Assembly: GCA_035944555.1 (NCBI GenBank)
Contig: DASZAY010000023.1
Span: 172,680 to 236,679, forward strand
Origin: CADCWK01 sp035944555
GTDB taxonomy: Bacteria; Chloroflexota; Chloroflexia; Thermomicrobiales; UBA6265
Length of the DNA stretch: 64,000 bases
Direction of reading: 5' to 3'
Position numbers and translations under genes: made by a program
Shown here: in pieces, positions 15,889-24,507 of the stretch
Layout of the letters: the number at the start of each line of letters is the position of its first letter
How positions within the stretch are numbered: the first letter of the stretch is position 1
The notes under the pieces: generated by a model
Seen by the model: only the letters and a program-made list of their open reading frames with translations
Told to the model about the DNA's origin: nothing
Databases searched by the model: none

Positions 15889-17154
15889 GTGACCGACAAC
15901 GCCAACCCGAACAACACGGTGGCCTCGATCCGGATCGACCCGGACCTCGTCGACCGCTGGCTACGCGACCTGGCCAGCCACGGCGCCTATGGCGAGACCG
16001 GCGTCTGGCGAACGGTCTACTCGCCGGAGTGGATCGCGGCCGCCAACCGGGTGATGGGCTGGGCACAGCAGGCAGGCCTTGCGGTCCGGCAGGACGCCGT
16101 CGGCAACATCTGGGGCCGGCTGGAAGGTTCGGAGGGCGGCAAAGCGATCGTCACCGGCTCCCACCTCGACTCCCAGCGGCCGGGCGGCTGGTTCGATGGC
16201 GGGCTCGGCGTGGTGGGTGGACTGGCGGCAATCCGTGCCCTCCACGAGCAGTTCGGCGCTCCCCGCCGTCCCGTGGAGTTCCTCGTCTTCTGCGAGGAAG
16301 AGGGCAGCCGGTTCCCGACGGCCGGCTTCTGGGGCTCCCGCGCCATCACCGGCGACATCCCCTCTGACGGTGCTGACACGACGATCAGCTACGACGGCGA
16401 GATCATGTCCGACGTGATGCGCTCGATTGGTCTTGCCCCGGACGCAATCGACTCGGCCCGGCGGGACGACATCGAAGCATTCGTCGAGCTCCACATCGAG
16501 CAGGGCCCGATCCTAGAGCAGGCCAGGCTGGCCGTCGCGGCGGTGGATGGCATCACCGGGATGCGCCACTACGCCGTCGAGTTGACTGGCGTCGCCAACC
16601 ACGCCGGCGCCTTCCCGATGGACCTGCGCCGGGACCCGATGGCGGGTGCGGCCGAGATCATCTCGGGAGTTATCAACACGGCCCACCGGATGGGACGCCC
16701 GGCCGTCACGACCGTCGGCCGGATCAGCGCCGACCCCAATGGCGCCGCGATCGTCCCGGAGCGGGTCTCGTTCGTCGTCGATGCCCGCCACCCGGACCCC
16801 GAGGCGCGCCAGCTGCTCTACCGGCGTCACGAGGCGCTGATGCGTGAGGTCGCCGAGCGGCGCGGGCTGGAGATCAGCTGGACCCTCACCCAGGACCCGG
16901 CGCCCGTGCGGTGCGATCCGGAAATCGTTGCGATGATCGAGGACGTCGCGAAGGCGCGCGGGCTGGAGACGCTGACGATGGCGTCCGGTGCTGGCCACGA
17001 CACCCAGCGGATGGCCAAGGTCGCCCGGGTCGCGATGATCTTCATCCGGAGCCGGGACGGGCGCAGCCACACCCCGGACGAGTTCTCGTCGCTGGATGAT
17101 TGCGTCGCGGGGATCGGCGTCCTCGCGGGAACCCTGCATCGGCTGGCCTGGTAG
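15889..17154 (+). CDS. Zn-dependent M20 amidohydrolase (allantoate amidohydrolase / N-carbamoyl-amino acid hydrolase type)
   Basis: A 421-residue member of the M20 hydantoinase/carbamoylase family, which splits N-carbamoyl or ureido groups from amino-acid-like substrates. Metal-ligand motifs are in order: GSHLDS (about residue 92), FDGGLGV, CEEEGSRF, ELHIEQGP and, near the end, RDGRSHTPDEFS. The insert from about 215 to 330 (GVANHAGAFPMDLRRDP) is the dimerisation domain typical of the family. GTG at 15889 is the start, preceded by AGAGGG; a nearby ATG at 15879 is out of frame. Allantoate, ureidoglycolate and N-carbamoyl amino acids are all possible substrates, and no purine-degradation genes are adjacent. 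It lies 45 bases after the homoserine dehydrogenase gene and may share its transcript. Confidence 0.88.
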   Translation: MTDNANPNNTVASIRIDPDLVDRWLRDLASHGAYGETGVWRTVYSPEWIAAANRVMGWAQQAGLAVRQDAVGNIWGRLEGSEGGKAIVTGSHLDSQRPGGWFDGGLGVVGGLAAIRALHEQFGAPRRPVEFLVFCEEEGSRFPTAGFWGSRAITGDIPSDGADTTISYDGEIMSDVMRSIGLAPDAIDSARRDDIEAFVELHIEQGPILEQARLAVAAVDGITGMRHYAVELTGVANHAGAFPMDLRRDPMAGAAEIISGVINTAHRMGRPAVTTVGRISADPNGAAIVPERVSFVVDARHPDPEARQLLYRRHEALMREVAERRGLEISWTLTQDPAPVRCDPEIVAMIEDVAKARGLETLTMASGAGHDTQRMAKVARVAMIFIRSRDGRSHTPDEFSSLDDCVAGIGVLAGTLHRLAW

Positions 17155-17366
17155 GCGGTCCGCGCGGCGCGCTGGGAGGGGCGAGTCTCGATCCGGCGCT
17201 GCGTCGGACGTCATCCCATCAGGATCGAGCAGTACCCCACCCGGTCTGGTCCACGCCCGACGCGGCGCCGGATGATGCGTCGTCAGGCCGACGGCCCGCC
17301 GCTCGGTCGCTGGCTGGATGGGGTGCCGTGACGTCGACCACGGCAACGGGAAGCAGGACCGGTCAC

Positions 17367-17768
17367 ATGGCTACATATATCCACCCGCTTATCAACCTCT
17401 TCGCCCATGATGTCGAAGGGGTCGCCAGGTTCTACCGGGAGCACCTCGGCTTCGTCGAGACGTTCCGGACCCCGGTGAACGGCGTTCCCCTCCATATCGC
17501 GGTTCGGAAGGACGGGCTGCTGCTCGGCTTCAGCGACATCCCGACCGCCGAGCGCCTCTATGGCGTCACCGTCGGGGGCGGGTCGCCCCGGATGGAAATC
17601 GCCGTCTGGACAGCGGATGTCGACGCCGCCTGGGCAGAGCTGATGGCGAGTGGCTGTGACGCCGTCACCCCGCCCCACGAGCACAGCCCGGGACGACTAC
17701 GCGCCGCGCTGCTGGCCGATCCCGCCGGCAATTACGTCAAGATCATCCAGGACATCAGCGGAACCTAG
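17367..17768 (+). CDS. VOC (glyoxalase/bleomycin resistance) superfamily protein
   Basis: A 133-residue protein of the vicinal oxygen chelate fold: two beta-alpha-beta-beta-beta modules, the first INLFAHDVEGVARFYREHLGF and the second RMEIAVWTADVDAAWAELMASGC ending in ADPAGNYVKII. This size fits the simple one-domain VOC group (glyoxalases, dioxygenases, antibiotic-binding proteins), and sequence alone does not decide which. ATG at 17367 is preceded by AGGA. It stands alone, with a hairpin terminator just after it. Confidence 0.8.
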   Translation: MATYIHPLINLFAHDVEGVARFYREHLGFVETFRTPVNGVPLHIAVRKDGLLLGFSDIPTAERLYGVTVGGGSPRMEIAVWTADVDAAWAELMASGCDAVTPPHEHSPGRLRAALLADPAGNYVKIIQDISGT

Positions 17769-17803
17769 CTCCCTACCAGACTCTTGTCCCGAGCGGTCCG
17801 GCA

Positions 17804-17836
17804 CCGCGATGGCCGGTGAAAAGCCGGTCATCGCGG
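17804..17836 (+). terminator. Hairpin terminator after the VOC gene
   Basis: 13-bp stem with one G-T pair (CCGCGATGGCCGG at 17804-17816, partner CCGGTCATCGCGG at 17824-17836), seven-base A-rich loop, 35 bases after the VOC stop. Confidence 0.7.
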
Positions 17837-17871
17837 CCGATCCCGAACGCGACAGCGTGCACAGCCAGCGT

Positions 17872-17901
17872 TTGTCGTCACCGGCGCAATCCGGCTAGGA
17901 T
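17872..17901 (+). promoter_or_regulatory. Putative promoter of the DUF21/CBS operon
   Basis: TTGTCG (17872-17877), an 18-base spacer and TAGGAT (17896-17901). The expected transcript start, seven or eight bases further on, coincides with the ATG at 17909, which suggests a leaderless message. Confidence 0.5.
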
Positions 17902-17908
17902 AGGAGGT

Positions 17909-17998
17909 ATGGAAGATCCTGACGAACACCCTCCGTCATCTTTGGCCCATGCGGCCGCCGCCCGTCTCGCTGACGCCACCCGAACGGTGGTGACGTGA
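17909..17998 (+). CDS. Possible leaderless 29-residue leader ORF upstream of the DUF21/CBS genes
   Basis: Short frame starting MEDPDEHPPSS and ending RTVVT. Its TGA overlaps the GTG start of the next gene in GTGA. AGGAGG lies just before the ATG but with only one base of spacing, too close for normal use. The position right after a TAGGAT box fits leaderless translation with coupled initiation of the downstream gene. No relatives known to me; it may instead be untranslated leader. Confidence 0.35.
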   Translation: MEDPDEHPPSSLAHAAAARLADATRTVVT

Positions 17999-19374
17999 AC
18001 GAGATCATTCTTCTCCTGGTCGGTATCCTCCTGACGATCGGCACCGGCCTCTTCGTGGCCTCCGAATTCTCGCTGGTCAATCTCGACCGTGGCGAACTCG
18101 AGGACCGGGAAAAGCGCGGTGAGAAGGGCCTCGGCCTCACCATTCGCGCCCTGAAGATCACCAGCACGCACCTGTCCTCCGCGCAGCTGGGAATCACCCT
18201 CACGACGCTCCTCGCCGGCTATACGTTCGAACCGGCAATCAGTTCCCTGCTGAACGCACCGCTGTCCGCCGTCGGGCTTCCCGAAGCGGCCGTCCGCGGA
18301 GTCGGCGCGATCATCGCCATCGTCGTCGCGACGCTGTTCTCGATGATCTTCGGCGAGCTGGTCCCGAAGAACTTCGCCCTCGCCGTGCCCTTGGCGACCG
18401 CCCGGGCCGTCGTTCCCTTCCAGACGCTGTTCACCAACGTCTTCAAGCCCCTGATCCTGCTGTTCAACAACACGGCCAACGCCGTGATCCGCTCCTTTGG
18501 TATCGAGCCCAAGGAGGAACTGTCCGGTGCCCGTAGCGCCGAGGAACTCAGCTCCCTCGTCCGCCGTTCGGCCCTGGCCGGCATGCTCGATCAGCAGCAG
18601 GCCCAGCTGATCAACCGCACCCTGCGCTTCTCCGAGCGGGTCGCGGAGGACGTCATGACCCCGCGCGTCCGGACGACCGTCGTCGACGCCGAGGACAGCG
18701 CGGCGCGGATCATCCAGGTCGCGGACGAGACCGGGTTCTCCCGGTTCCCCGTCAGCGGCAAGTCCGTCGACGACATCGTCGGCGTCGTGCATGTCAAGCA
18801 GGCCTTCGCCGTCCCCGCCGACCGCTGGGACGATGTCACCGCCGGCGACCTGATGACCGAGGCCCTCCGGATCCCGGAGTCCGTCGGTGTCGATGCGCTG
18901 CTCGGGCAACTGCGAGAGGACGGCCTGCAGATCGCGGTCGTCGTCGACGAGTACGGCGGGACCGCCGGAATCGTAACGCTCGAGGACCTCGTCGAGGAGC
19001 TCGTCGGCGAATTGGAGGACGAGCATGACCGGGTCCGACCCGGCGTCGTTCGCCACGGCCGCTCGATCGTCTTCGATGCCGCCTGGCGCCCGGATGAGCT
19101 CTACGATCGGACCGGTGTGCGCGTCCCGGAGGACGAGGACTACGAGACGGTCGGTGGGTTCCTCGCCGAGCAACTTGACCGCATCCCCGAGATGGGCGAC
19201 GAGGTCTCCCTGGAAGGTGGCACCCTGCGCGTCGAACGCATGGTCGGGCAGCGCCTGGAGCGAATCCGCTTCATCCCCGCCGAGCCGGTCGAGGGTGAGC
19301 CCTCCACCAACCCGGTCTCGCGCCACGATCGCCTCGTGGAACGGATCGAAGAGCAGGTGACGTCACATGGGTGA
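17995..19374 (+). CDS. DUF21-CBS-CorC/HlyC membrane protein (hemolysin C/CorC-like)
   Basis: A 459-residue protein with the standard order of the CNNM/CorC family: an N-terminal DUF21 membrane domain of three to four helices (about 1-180, with ASEFSLVNLDRGELED, SSAQLGITLTTLLAG and FGELVPKNFALA), two CBS repeats (about 195-335, with VMTPRVRTTVVD and VVVDEYGGTAGIVTLEDLVEEL) and a C-terminal CorC/HlyC domain. Family members are linked to magnesium/cobalt homeostasis; the name hemolysin is historical. GTG at 17995 overlaps the stop of a short upstream frame, and a GGTGG sequence is close by. It overlaps the next, paralogous gene by eight bases, so both are co-translated. Confidence 0.9.
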   Translation: MNEIILLLVGILLTIGTGLFVASEFSLVNLDRGELEDREKRGEKGLGLTIRALKITSTHLSSAQLGITLTTLLAGYTFEPAISSLLNAPLSAVGLPEAAVRGVGAIIAIVVATLFSMIFGELVPKNFALAVPLATARAVVPFQTLFTNVFKPLILLFNNTANAVIRSFGIEPKEELSGARSAEELSSLVRRSALAGMLDQQQAQLINRTLRFSERVAEDVMTPRVRTTVVDAEDSAARIIQVADETGFSRFPVSGKSVDDIVGVVHVKQAFAVPADRWDDVTAGDLMTEALRIPESVGVDALLGQLREDGLQIAVVVDEYGGTAGIVTLEDLVEELVGELEDEHDRVRPGVVRHGRSIVFDAAWRPDELYDRTGVRVPEDEDYETVGGFLAEQLDRIPEMGDEVSLEGGTLRVERMVGQRLERIRFIPAEPVEGEPSTNPVSRHDRLVERIEEQVTSHG

Positions 19375-20485
19375 TTCCGTACCCGGCCTGATCTGGCTGG
19401 TCGTCCTGCTCATCGCCAACGCCTTTTTCGTCGGCGCCGAATTCGCCGTCATCTCCGCTCGCCGCAGCCAGATCGAGCCGTTGGCCGACGCCGGCAACAA
19501 GGCCGCCAAGACGACGATCTGGGCAATGGAGCATGCCACGCTGATGCTGGCGACCAGCCAGCTGGGGATCACGGTCTGCTCGCTGATCATCCTGAACGTG
19601 TCCGAGCCCGCCGTGCACTACCTGCTCGCCGATCTCCTCGAACCGACGGGGCTGGATGCGGGCACGATCTCGATCGGGTCGTTCATCTTCGCGCTTGCTC
19701 TGGTGACCTTCCTTCACGTCGTCTTCGGTGAGATGGTCCCGAAGAACACCGCCTTCTCGGTCCCCGACCGGGCGGCGCTGATCCTGGCCCCGCCGCTGGT
19801 CTTCGTGGCCCGGCTGGTCAAGCCGGTGATCTGGAGCCTCAACTCCATCGCCAATGGCATCCTCAAGCTGCTCGGCGTCGAGCCCAAGGATGAGGCGACG
19901 AGCACCTACACCTTCGACCAGGTGGCCGGCATCGTTGAGCAGTCGATGCGCGAGGGCGTGCTGCAGGACGAGTCCGGCACCCTGTCGGCCACGTTCGAGT
20001 TCTCGGCCCGAACGGTCGGTGACATCGAGGTTCCCCTGGCCAACCTCGTCCGGCTGCCTGCGACGTCTACCCCGCGTGACATTCAACGGGCGGTCGCGAA
20101 CCACGGGTACTCGCGGTACATCCTGACCAACGGCGATGGTGAGCCCATGGGCTACGTCCACCTCAAGGACGTGATCGACCTCGCCAACGAGCGCGGCTTC
20201 GATCAGCCGATCCCGGCCAAGCGGATCCGCTCGCTCGCCGCGACGGGCCAGACCGCCAGCGTCGAGAGCGGCATGGCGATGCTGCGTCAGACCGGCGCCC
20301 ACGTCGCCCGCGTCTACGACAGCGAAGGCCGCATCACCGGCGTCGTCTTCCTGGAGGACATCCTCGAGGAGCTGGTCGGCGAAGTGACGGACGCGACGAG
20401 CTCCGGGACGAAGCCGGCCAGCACGATCGAACTGCGGGGACCGGGCTCCGTCGCCTCCCCGTCCCGCCTGGCGCCCCGCGCCTAG
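19367..20485 (+). CDS. DUF21-CBS membrane protein, paralog without CorC domain
   Basis: A 372-residue paralog of the gene just upstream, starting inside its last codons (ATG at 19367, upstream TGA at 19372). It keeps DUF21 (FFVGAEFAVISARRSQIE, TSQLGITVCSLI, FGEMVPKNTAFS) and a CBS pair (YSRYILTNGDGEPMGYVHLKD, GRITGVVFLEDILEELVGEV). It stops after a short disordered tail and lacks the C-terminal CorC/HlyC domain of its neighbour. Paired long and short DUF21 proteins in one operon suggest a heterodimeric membrane complex, perhaps in divalent cation transport; this is inference. A shared terminator follows. Confidence 0.88.
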   Translation: MGDSVPGLIWLVVLLIANAFFVGAEFAVISARRSQIEPLADAGNKAAKTTIWAMEHATLMLATSQLGITVCSLIILNVSEPAVHYLLADLLEPTGLDAGTISIGSFIFALALVTFLHVVFGEMVPKNTAFSVPDRAALILAPPLVFVARLVKPVIWSLNSIANGILKLLGVEPKDEATSTYTFDQVAGIVEQSMREGVLQDESGTLSATFEFSARTVGDIEVPLANLVRLPATSTPRDIQRAVANHGYSRYILTNGDGEPMGYVHLKDVIDLANERGFDQPIPAKRIRSLAATGQTASVESGMAMLRQTGAHVARVYDSEGRITGVVFLEDILEELVGEVTDATSSGTKPASTIELRGPGSVASPSRLAPRA

Positions 20486-20508
20486 CCCGCCGCTCTTCGC
20501 CAGACCAA

Positions 20509-20545
20509 AGAGAACGCCCCGACCATTGCGGCCGGGGCGTTCTCT
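20509..20545. terminator. Bidirectional hairpin between DUF21 operon and pepF
   Basis: Perfect 13-bp inverted repeat (AGAGAACGCCCCG at 20509-20521, partner at 20533-20545, 11-base loop) between convergent genes ending at 20485 and 20605. Confidence 0.8.
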
Positions 20546-20604
20546 GGTGCGGTTTCGGGACCCATCCCCTGTCCCGCCATCAGGCCCGCGTGGATGGAGG
20601 GGAT

Positions 20605-22440
20605 CTAGGCCATCGCGGCGTCGACCAGCGCGACGAACTGATCGATGTCCTCGCGGACGATCTCGAGGCTGCTCTCCCAGAACTCGCGCGACCGGATGTC
20701 GACCCCGAACTCGGCGGCCAACTCGACCGGGTCGGCCTGGCCGGTCCGGCGGAGCAGCTCGGCATAGCGTGCGTGGAACCCGTCCGGGTCGGCGAGATAG
20801 GCGCTGTAAAGGCCGATACCAAACAGGCCGCCGAACAGGTACGGGTAGTTGTAGAACGACGCCTCACTGTAATAGTGCGGTTTGGCGGCCCACGCGTAGG
20901 GGTGCAGCGTCGTCCTGTCGAGCCCGTCGCCATAGGTCGCCCGCTGCGCGTCGGTCATGAGATCACACAGCTCGGCGACGCTCAGCTGGCGCTCGCGCCG
21001 CTTCTCGAAGACCGCCTGCTCGAACCGGAACCGGCTCAGGATGTCGACCGAGATCTGGTTCATCCCGGTCAGGAACGACTCGAGGATGACCAGCTGGTCG
21101 TCGGCCGAGGCCTCCGCCAGGGCCGCGCGACGGATGATCGTCTCGCAGAACGTCGAGGCGGTCTCGGCGACGACCATCGGCGCCCCGCGGCGGGCGTAGG
21201 GCTCGTCGCGCTGGACGTAGTTGTGCCAGGCGTGTCCGAGCTCGTGGGCCAGCGTGCTCATCCCGTCGTAGGACGCCGTGAAGTTGTGCAGGATCCGGCT
21301 GCTGTCCCGCTGGAACGGCATGCAGTAGGCGCCGCCGTCCTTGCCCGGCCGCGACCCGGCATCCACCCAGCGCTCGTCGTCGGACCGCTTCGCCAGGTCG
21401 CCCAGGGCCGGATCGAAGGCGCGGAAGTGCCGTTCGACGAACGCGACCGAGTTCGGCCACGCCCAGCGATCGGCGCCACTGGCGGCGTGGTCGCCGACCG
21501 GCGCGAGGATGTCGTACCAGGCCAGCCGCTCCAGGCCGAGCAGCCGGGCCTTGGCCTGCATGTAGCGGCGGAACATCGGGAAGGCGTCCTCGGTCGCGCC
21601 GACGAGCGCGTCGAGGGTCTCGCGGTCCAGCCGGTTGTTCTCGAGCCCCTGGTCCAGCGCGGTCTCGTAGCCACGTCGCTTCGAGATCGTGTTGACCTGC
21701 CCCTTGATCCCGTTCATCGCGGCGGCGATCGGCACGGCGTGCCGTTCCCACCCGGCGATCTCAGCCTCGTAGGCGCGGCGCCGGACGTCGCGGTCTGAGT
21801 CGTGGGCGAGGTTGCGCGCCTCGGTGATCGAGATGGAGCGGCCGCCGTGCGGGCCGTCACCTTCGAGCGTGATCATGATCTGGCTCGCGGTGTCCTGCCG
21901 GAGCCGACCCCACGCCGATGCCCCGGACGGATTGAGCGTCGCGAGCAGTTCTTCCTCCGGCGCGGGCAGGAGGTGGGCGGCAGCCCGCCGTGCCTGCCGG
22001 ACGATATCCGGGTACTCCCCGAACAGCGCCGACCCCTCGGCCAGCTGCCCGTCCGTGTGAGCAGCGATCCACGCCTGCATCCGCGGCCGGACCTGCGTCA
22101 GGGCAATCGCGCGGACCTCGAGTGCGCTGGCCTGCGCCTGGGCGGCATCGTCCCGCGAATCGACGGAAACCTTGCCGTAGAGGTAGGCCCGGACCGGCCG
22201 GTAGACCTCCAGGGTGTCATTCAGGTTCGTCACGATCCGGTCGAATGCCGGGCCGGCCGGCGCGCCGGGGTCCGCTTCCAGCGCGTCCAGCTCGGCTGTC
22301 AGCGCGGCGACGCGCTCGGCGAACAATTCGATCGCCGCGGCGAGTTCGGGCGAGTCGACACCGGGGTAGAGGACGTCGAGATCCCAGCGGGGCAACCCGT
22401 CTTCGGAGACAACGGCAGGCTTGGGGGTGGTCGCGGTCAT
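20605..22440 (-). CDS. pepF: Oligoendopeptidase F, peptidase family M3
   Basis: Cytoplasmic zinc peptidase that cuts short peptides, recycling peptides released by proteases. The 611-residue protein has the M3 zinc motif HELGHAWH (His399, Glu400, His403), preceded by SYDGMSTL and followed by the third-ligand region VVAETASTFCETI. The N-terminus PRWDLDVLYPGVDSPEL is typical of PepF, where WDL begins the mature fold. Length is as usual for the family. ATG at 22440 follows AAGGGAG; an upstream in-frame start would add 13 residues. It lies downstream of a TIM-barrel isomerase gene on the same strand with a gap of about 120 bases. Confidence 0.93.
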   Translation of the reverse strand: MTATTPKPAVVSEDGLPRWDLDVLYPGVDSPELAAAIELFAERVAALTAELDALEADPGAPAGPAFDRIVTNLNDTLEVYRPVRAYLYGKVSVDSRDDAAQAQASALEVRAIALTQVRPRMQAWIAAHTDGQLAEGSALFGEYPDIVRQARRAAAHLLPAPEEELLATLNPSGASAWGRLRQDTASQIMITLEGDGPHGGRSISITEARNLAHDSDRDVRRRAYEAEIAGWERHAVPIAAAMNGIKGQVNTISKRRGYETALDQGLENNRLDRETLDALVGATEDAFPMFRRYMQAKARLLGLERLAWYDILAPVGDHAASGADRWAWPNSVAFVERHFRAFDPALGDLAKRSDDERWVDAGSRPGKDGGAYCMPFQRDSSRILHNFTASYDGMSTLAHELGHAWHNYVQRDEPYARRGAPMVVAETASTFCETIIRRAALAEASADDQLVILESFLTGMNQISVDILSRFRFEQAVFEKRRERQLSVAELCDLMTDAQRATYGDGLDRTTLHPYAWAAKPHYYSEASFYNYPYLFGGLFGIGLYSAYLADPDGFHARYAELLRRTGQADPVELAAEFGVDIRSREFWESSLEIVREDIDQFVALVDAAMA

Positions 22441-22560
22441 CGATTCTCCCTTGGAAACGGACCGGAGACCGGTTGGCACCCGCCACCGGACCGGCCCACG
22501 GGCTCGGACGGATACCCGTAGCCTAGCCCGTCGTCGCCCTCCATGCCGCCAGTCCCGGAT

Positions 22561-23382
22561 TCAGGCAAGGGCCGATCGAAGGACCCCGAGACATTCGTCC
22601 ACATCGGCCTCGGCCAGCGAATGCATGACCAGTGGTCCGTCGAAGTCGATCTCGCGGAGCAGGCTGACATAGTGCCGCCAGGGGACGATCCCGCGACCGG
22701 CGGGGCAGAACCGGCCGGCGACGTCGATGTCCTTGGCGTGCGAGGCGACGATCCGGTCGCCGAGCAGGTCGAACGCCGCATCGAGGTGCTCCACCGGGTC
22801 GCGGGTGAGGTCCCCGGCGAGGATGTTGGCCGGGTCCATCACGATCGCGAGGCGGTCCGAGGCGACCTCGTCCAGCAACCGCCGCCCGGCGACGGCATCG
22901 CGGATCACGTTCGCCGGCTCGCATTCGACGGCGAGGGTGAGGTCGTACTGGTTGGCGATCGTGAGGGCGCCGTCGAGTGTCTGCCGGAAGTCCGCCCACG
23001 CCGCCGGACTGGCGTTGTCCGGGTGTTCGCGCCACATGCTGCCGGTGTCCCGGGTACCGGTGCAGAGCGTGATCACCCCAGCACCCATGGCCGGCGCGGC
23101 CGCGGCGACGACGGCGAACCGCGCCAGGTCGTCGGCACGCCGGCTGGCGTCCGGGTGAGCCATGTTGAACGTCCCGGACAGCGCGTCGATCGTGACACCG
23201 CGCTCCCGGGCTGCCGCGCCGACCTGCTCCGCGAAGCCTACGGGCAACGCGTCCGGCAGCTGATCAGTGACCGGATCCGAGACGTCGTACTGCACGGCGC
23301 GGATGCCGTGGGAGGCGACGGCGTCGAAGGTCTGTTCCGGCGTGGAACAAGGAAAGACGACGGTGAAGATCCCCGGGATCAT
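22561..23382 (-). CDS. Sugar phosphate isomerase/epimerase, TIM barrel
   Basis: A 273-residue protein of the xylose-isomerase-like TIM barrel superfamily. Signs are HGIRAVQYDVSDP near the N-terminus, GVTIDALSGTFNMAHPD, MGAGVITLCTGTRD, the metal-site strands LAVECEPANVI and LAIVMDPANIL, and VASHAKDID, where His and Asp would bind a divalent cation. ATG at 23382 follows AGGAG. Such proteins isomerise or epimerise keto sugars or inositol derivatives; the substrate cannot be read from sequence. It faces the alpha/beta hydrolase gene divergently. Confidence 0.8.
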   Translation of the reverse strand: MIPGIFTVVFPCSTPEQTFDAVASHGIRAVQYDVSDPVTDQLPDALPVGFAEQVGAAARERGVTIDALSGTFNMAHPDASRRADDLARFAVVAAAAPAMGAGVITLCTGTRDTGSMWREHPDNASPAAWADFRQTLDGALTIANQYDLTLAVECEPANVIRDAVAGRRLLDEVASDRLAIVMDPANILAGDLTRDPVEHLDAAFDLLGDRIVASHAKDIDVAGRFCPAGRGIVPWRHYVSLLREIDFDGPLVMHSLAEADVDECLGVLRSALA

Positions 23383-23543
23383 GGACACTCCTGTGCGGTG
23401 GTAGCGGGCGTGACGGCCATAAGGGCGGCGCACATGGTCGCATGCTCGCCCGGTTCACCGGCAGCCCGGCGATAATGAGCGTGACCTGCCAACGATCCGC
23501 CAACGGGCTAACCACGACGATGATCGGGGCACAGATCGGCACG

Positions 23544-24410
23544 ATGTCTACTTCGCACCACCAGTTGGCAGACGCCACGTGCCCGGACGCGCAGCCGGTT
23601 CCGGTTGTCGTCCTGCACGGCATCTACGGCACCGGGATGCTGTTCGACGGCCTGCGGGCGGCCCTCGATCCCGCGCGGTACCCGATCACGGCACCGGACA
23701 TCCAGGGACATGGGACGGCGCGGCTGGTCACGGGGCCGCTCGATGCCGTAACGGTCGCCGAGGCGTTGGTCCCGGCTCTGACCGCCGATGGGTTCGAGCG
23801 CTTCCACCTGATTGGTCACTCCCACGGCGGCGCCGCTGCGCAGGTCATCGCGCGGCTGTTCCCGGACCGGGTGGCGTCGCTGGTCCTGGTCTCGTCCTAC
23901 ACCTGGCAGCCGCTGAGCTGGTGGGAGCGGCTGGGGGGACGGATCGCCCCGCTGGCGGTCCGGCTGGCGGGGACGCGGCTGATCGGGATGACGACGCGTA
24001 TCACCCGCAACGGCGGCGGTGGTCGCCGGCTTTCGGCGGTGGCGGCGCGCAACCTTGCCCGGCAGATGGCGGCCAATGACGCCCACCAGATGGCTCGCGC
24101 GCTGGCCGCGACCCGGCTGTTCGATTCCCGACCGTGGCTACATGAGATCCGGGCACCGACCCTGGTCATCACCGGCAGCGCCGACCACATGGTCTCGCCC
24201 CGCCAATCGGTCCTGCTGGCCGCGGGTATCCCGGGGGCGCGGCTGGAAGTGATTCGCCGGGCCGGCCACATTCCCCCACTGAGCCACCCCGACGAGTTCC
24301 ACCGGCTGGTGAGCGACTGGCTCGCCGAAGTCGACCGGTCTGGACGACCGTTGCCGGCTGGGGCGGGAGAGACAGGCGTTCAGGGCGATCGATCGCCGAC
24401 CCTGCCCTGA
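23544..24410 (+). CDS. Alpha/beta hydrolase
   Basis: A 288-residue alpha/beta-hydrolase fold protein with the oxyanion block VVVLHGIYGTGMLFDGL, the nucleophile elbow LIGHSHGGAAAQ (serine between His and His), the acid strand APTLVITGSADHMVSP and the catalytic His in RRAGHIPPLSHP. The mid-part carries a lid rich in small and aromatic residues. The reaction is unknown: esterase, lipase or haloperoxidase-like hydrolases share this layout. The start is uncertain: ATG at 23544 is chosen as closest to the fold; ATG at 23520 and 23442 are in frame. No signal peptide is visible in the chosen form. No obvious functional partner is adjacent. Confidence 0.8.
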   Translation: MSTSHHQLADATCPDAQPVPVVVLHGIYGTGMLFDGLRAALDPARYPITAPDIQGHGTARLVTGPLDAVTVAEALVPALTADGFERFHLIGHSHGGAAAQVIARLFPDRVASLVLVSSYTWQPLSWWERLGGRIAPLAVRLAGTRLIGMTTRITRNGGGGRRLSAVAARNLARQMAANDAHQMARALAATRLFDSRPWLHEIRAPTLVITGSADHMVSPRQSVLLAAGIPGARLEVIRRAGHIPPLSHPDEFHRLVSDWLAEVDRSGRPLPAGAGETGVQGDRSPTLP

Positions 24411-24507
24411 ATGCGCCATGGGCGCGAGCCCTCCGCGTGGTCCGGCCGGGCCGGGAGCGACGGCGTACACTCACCGGACGAAGTCCCGCCGATCCATGAG
24501 GCCACCG

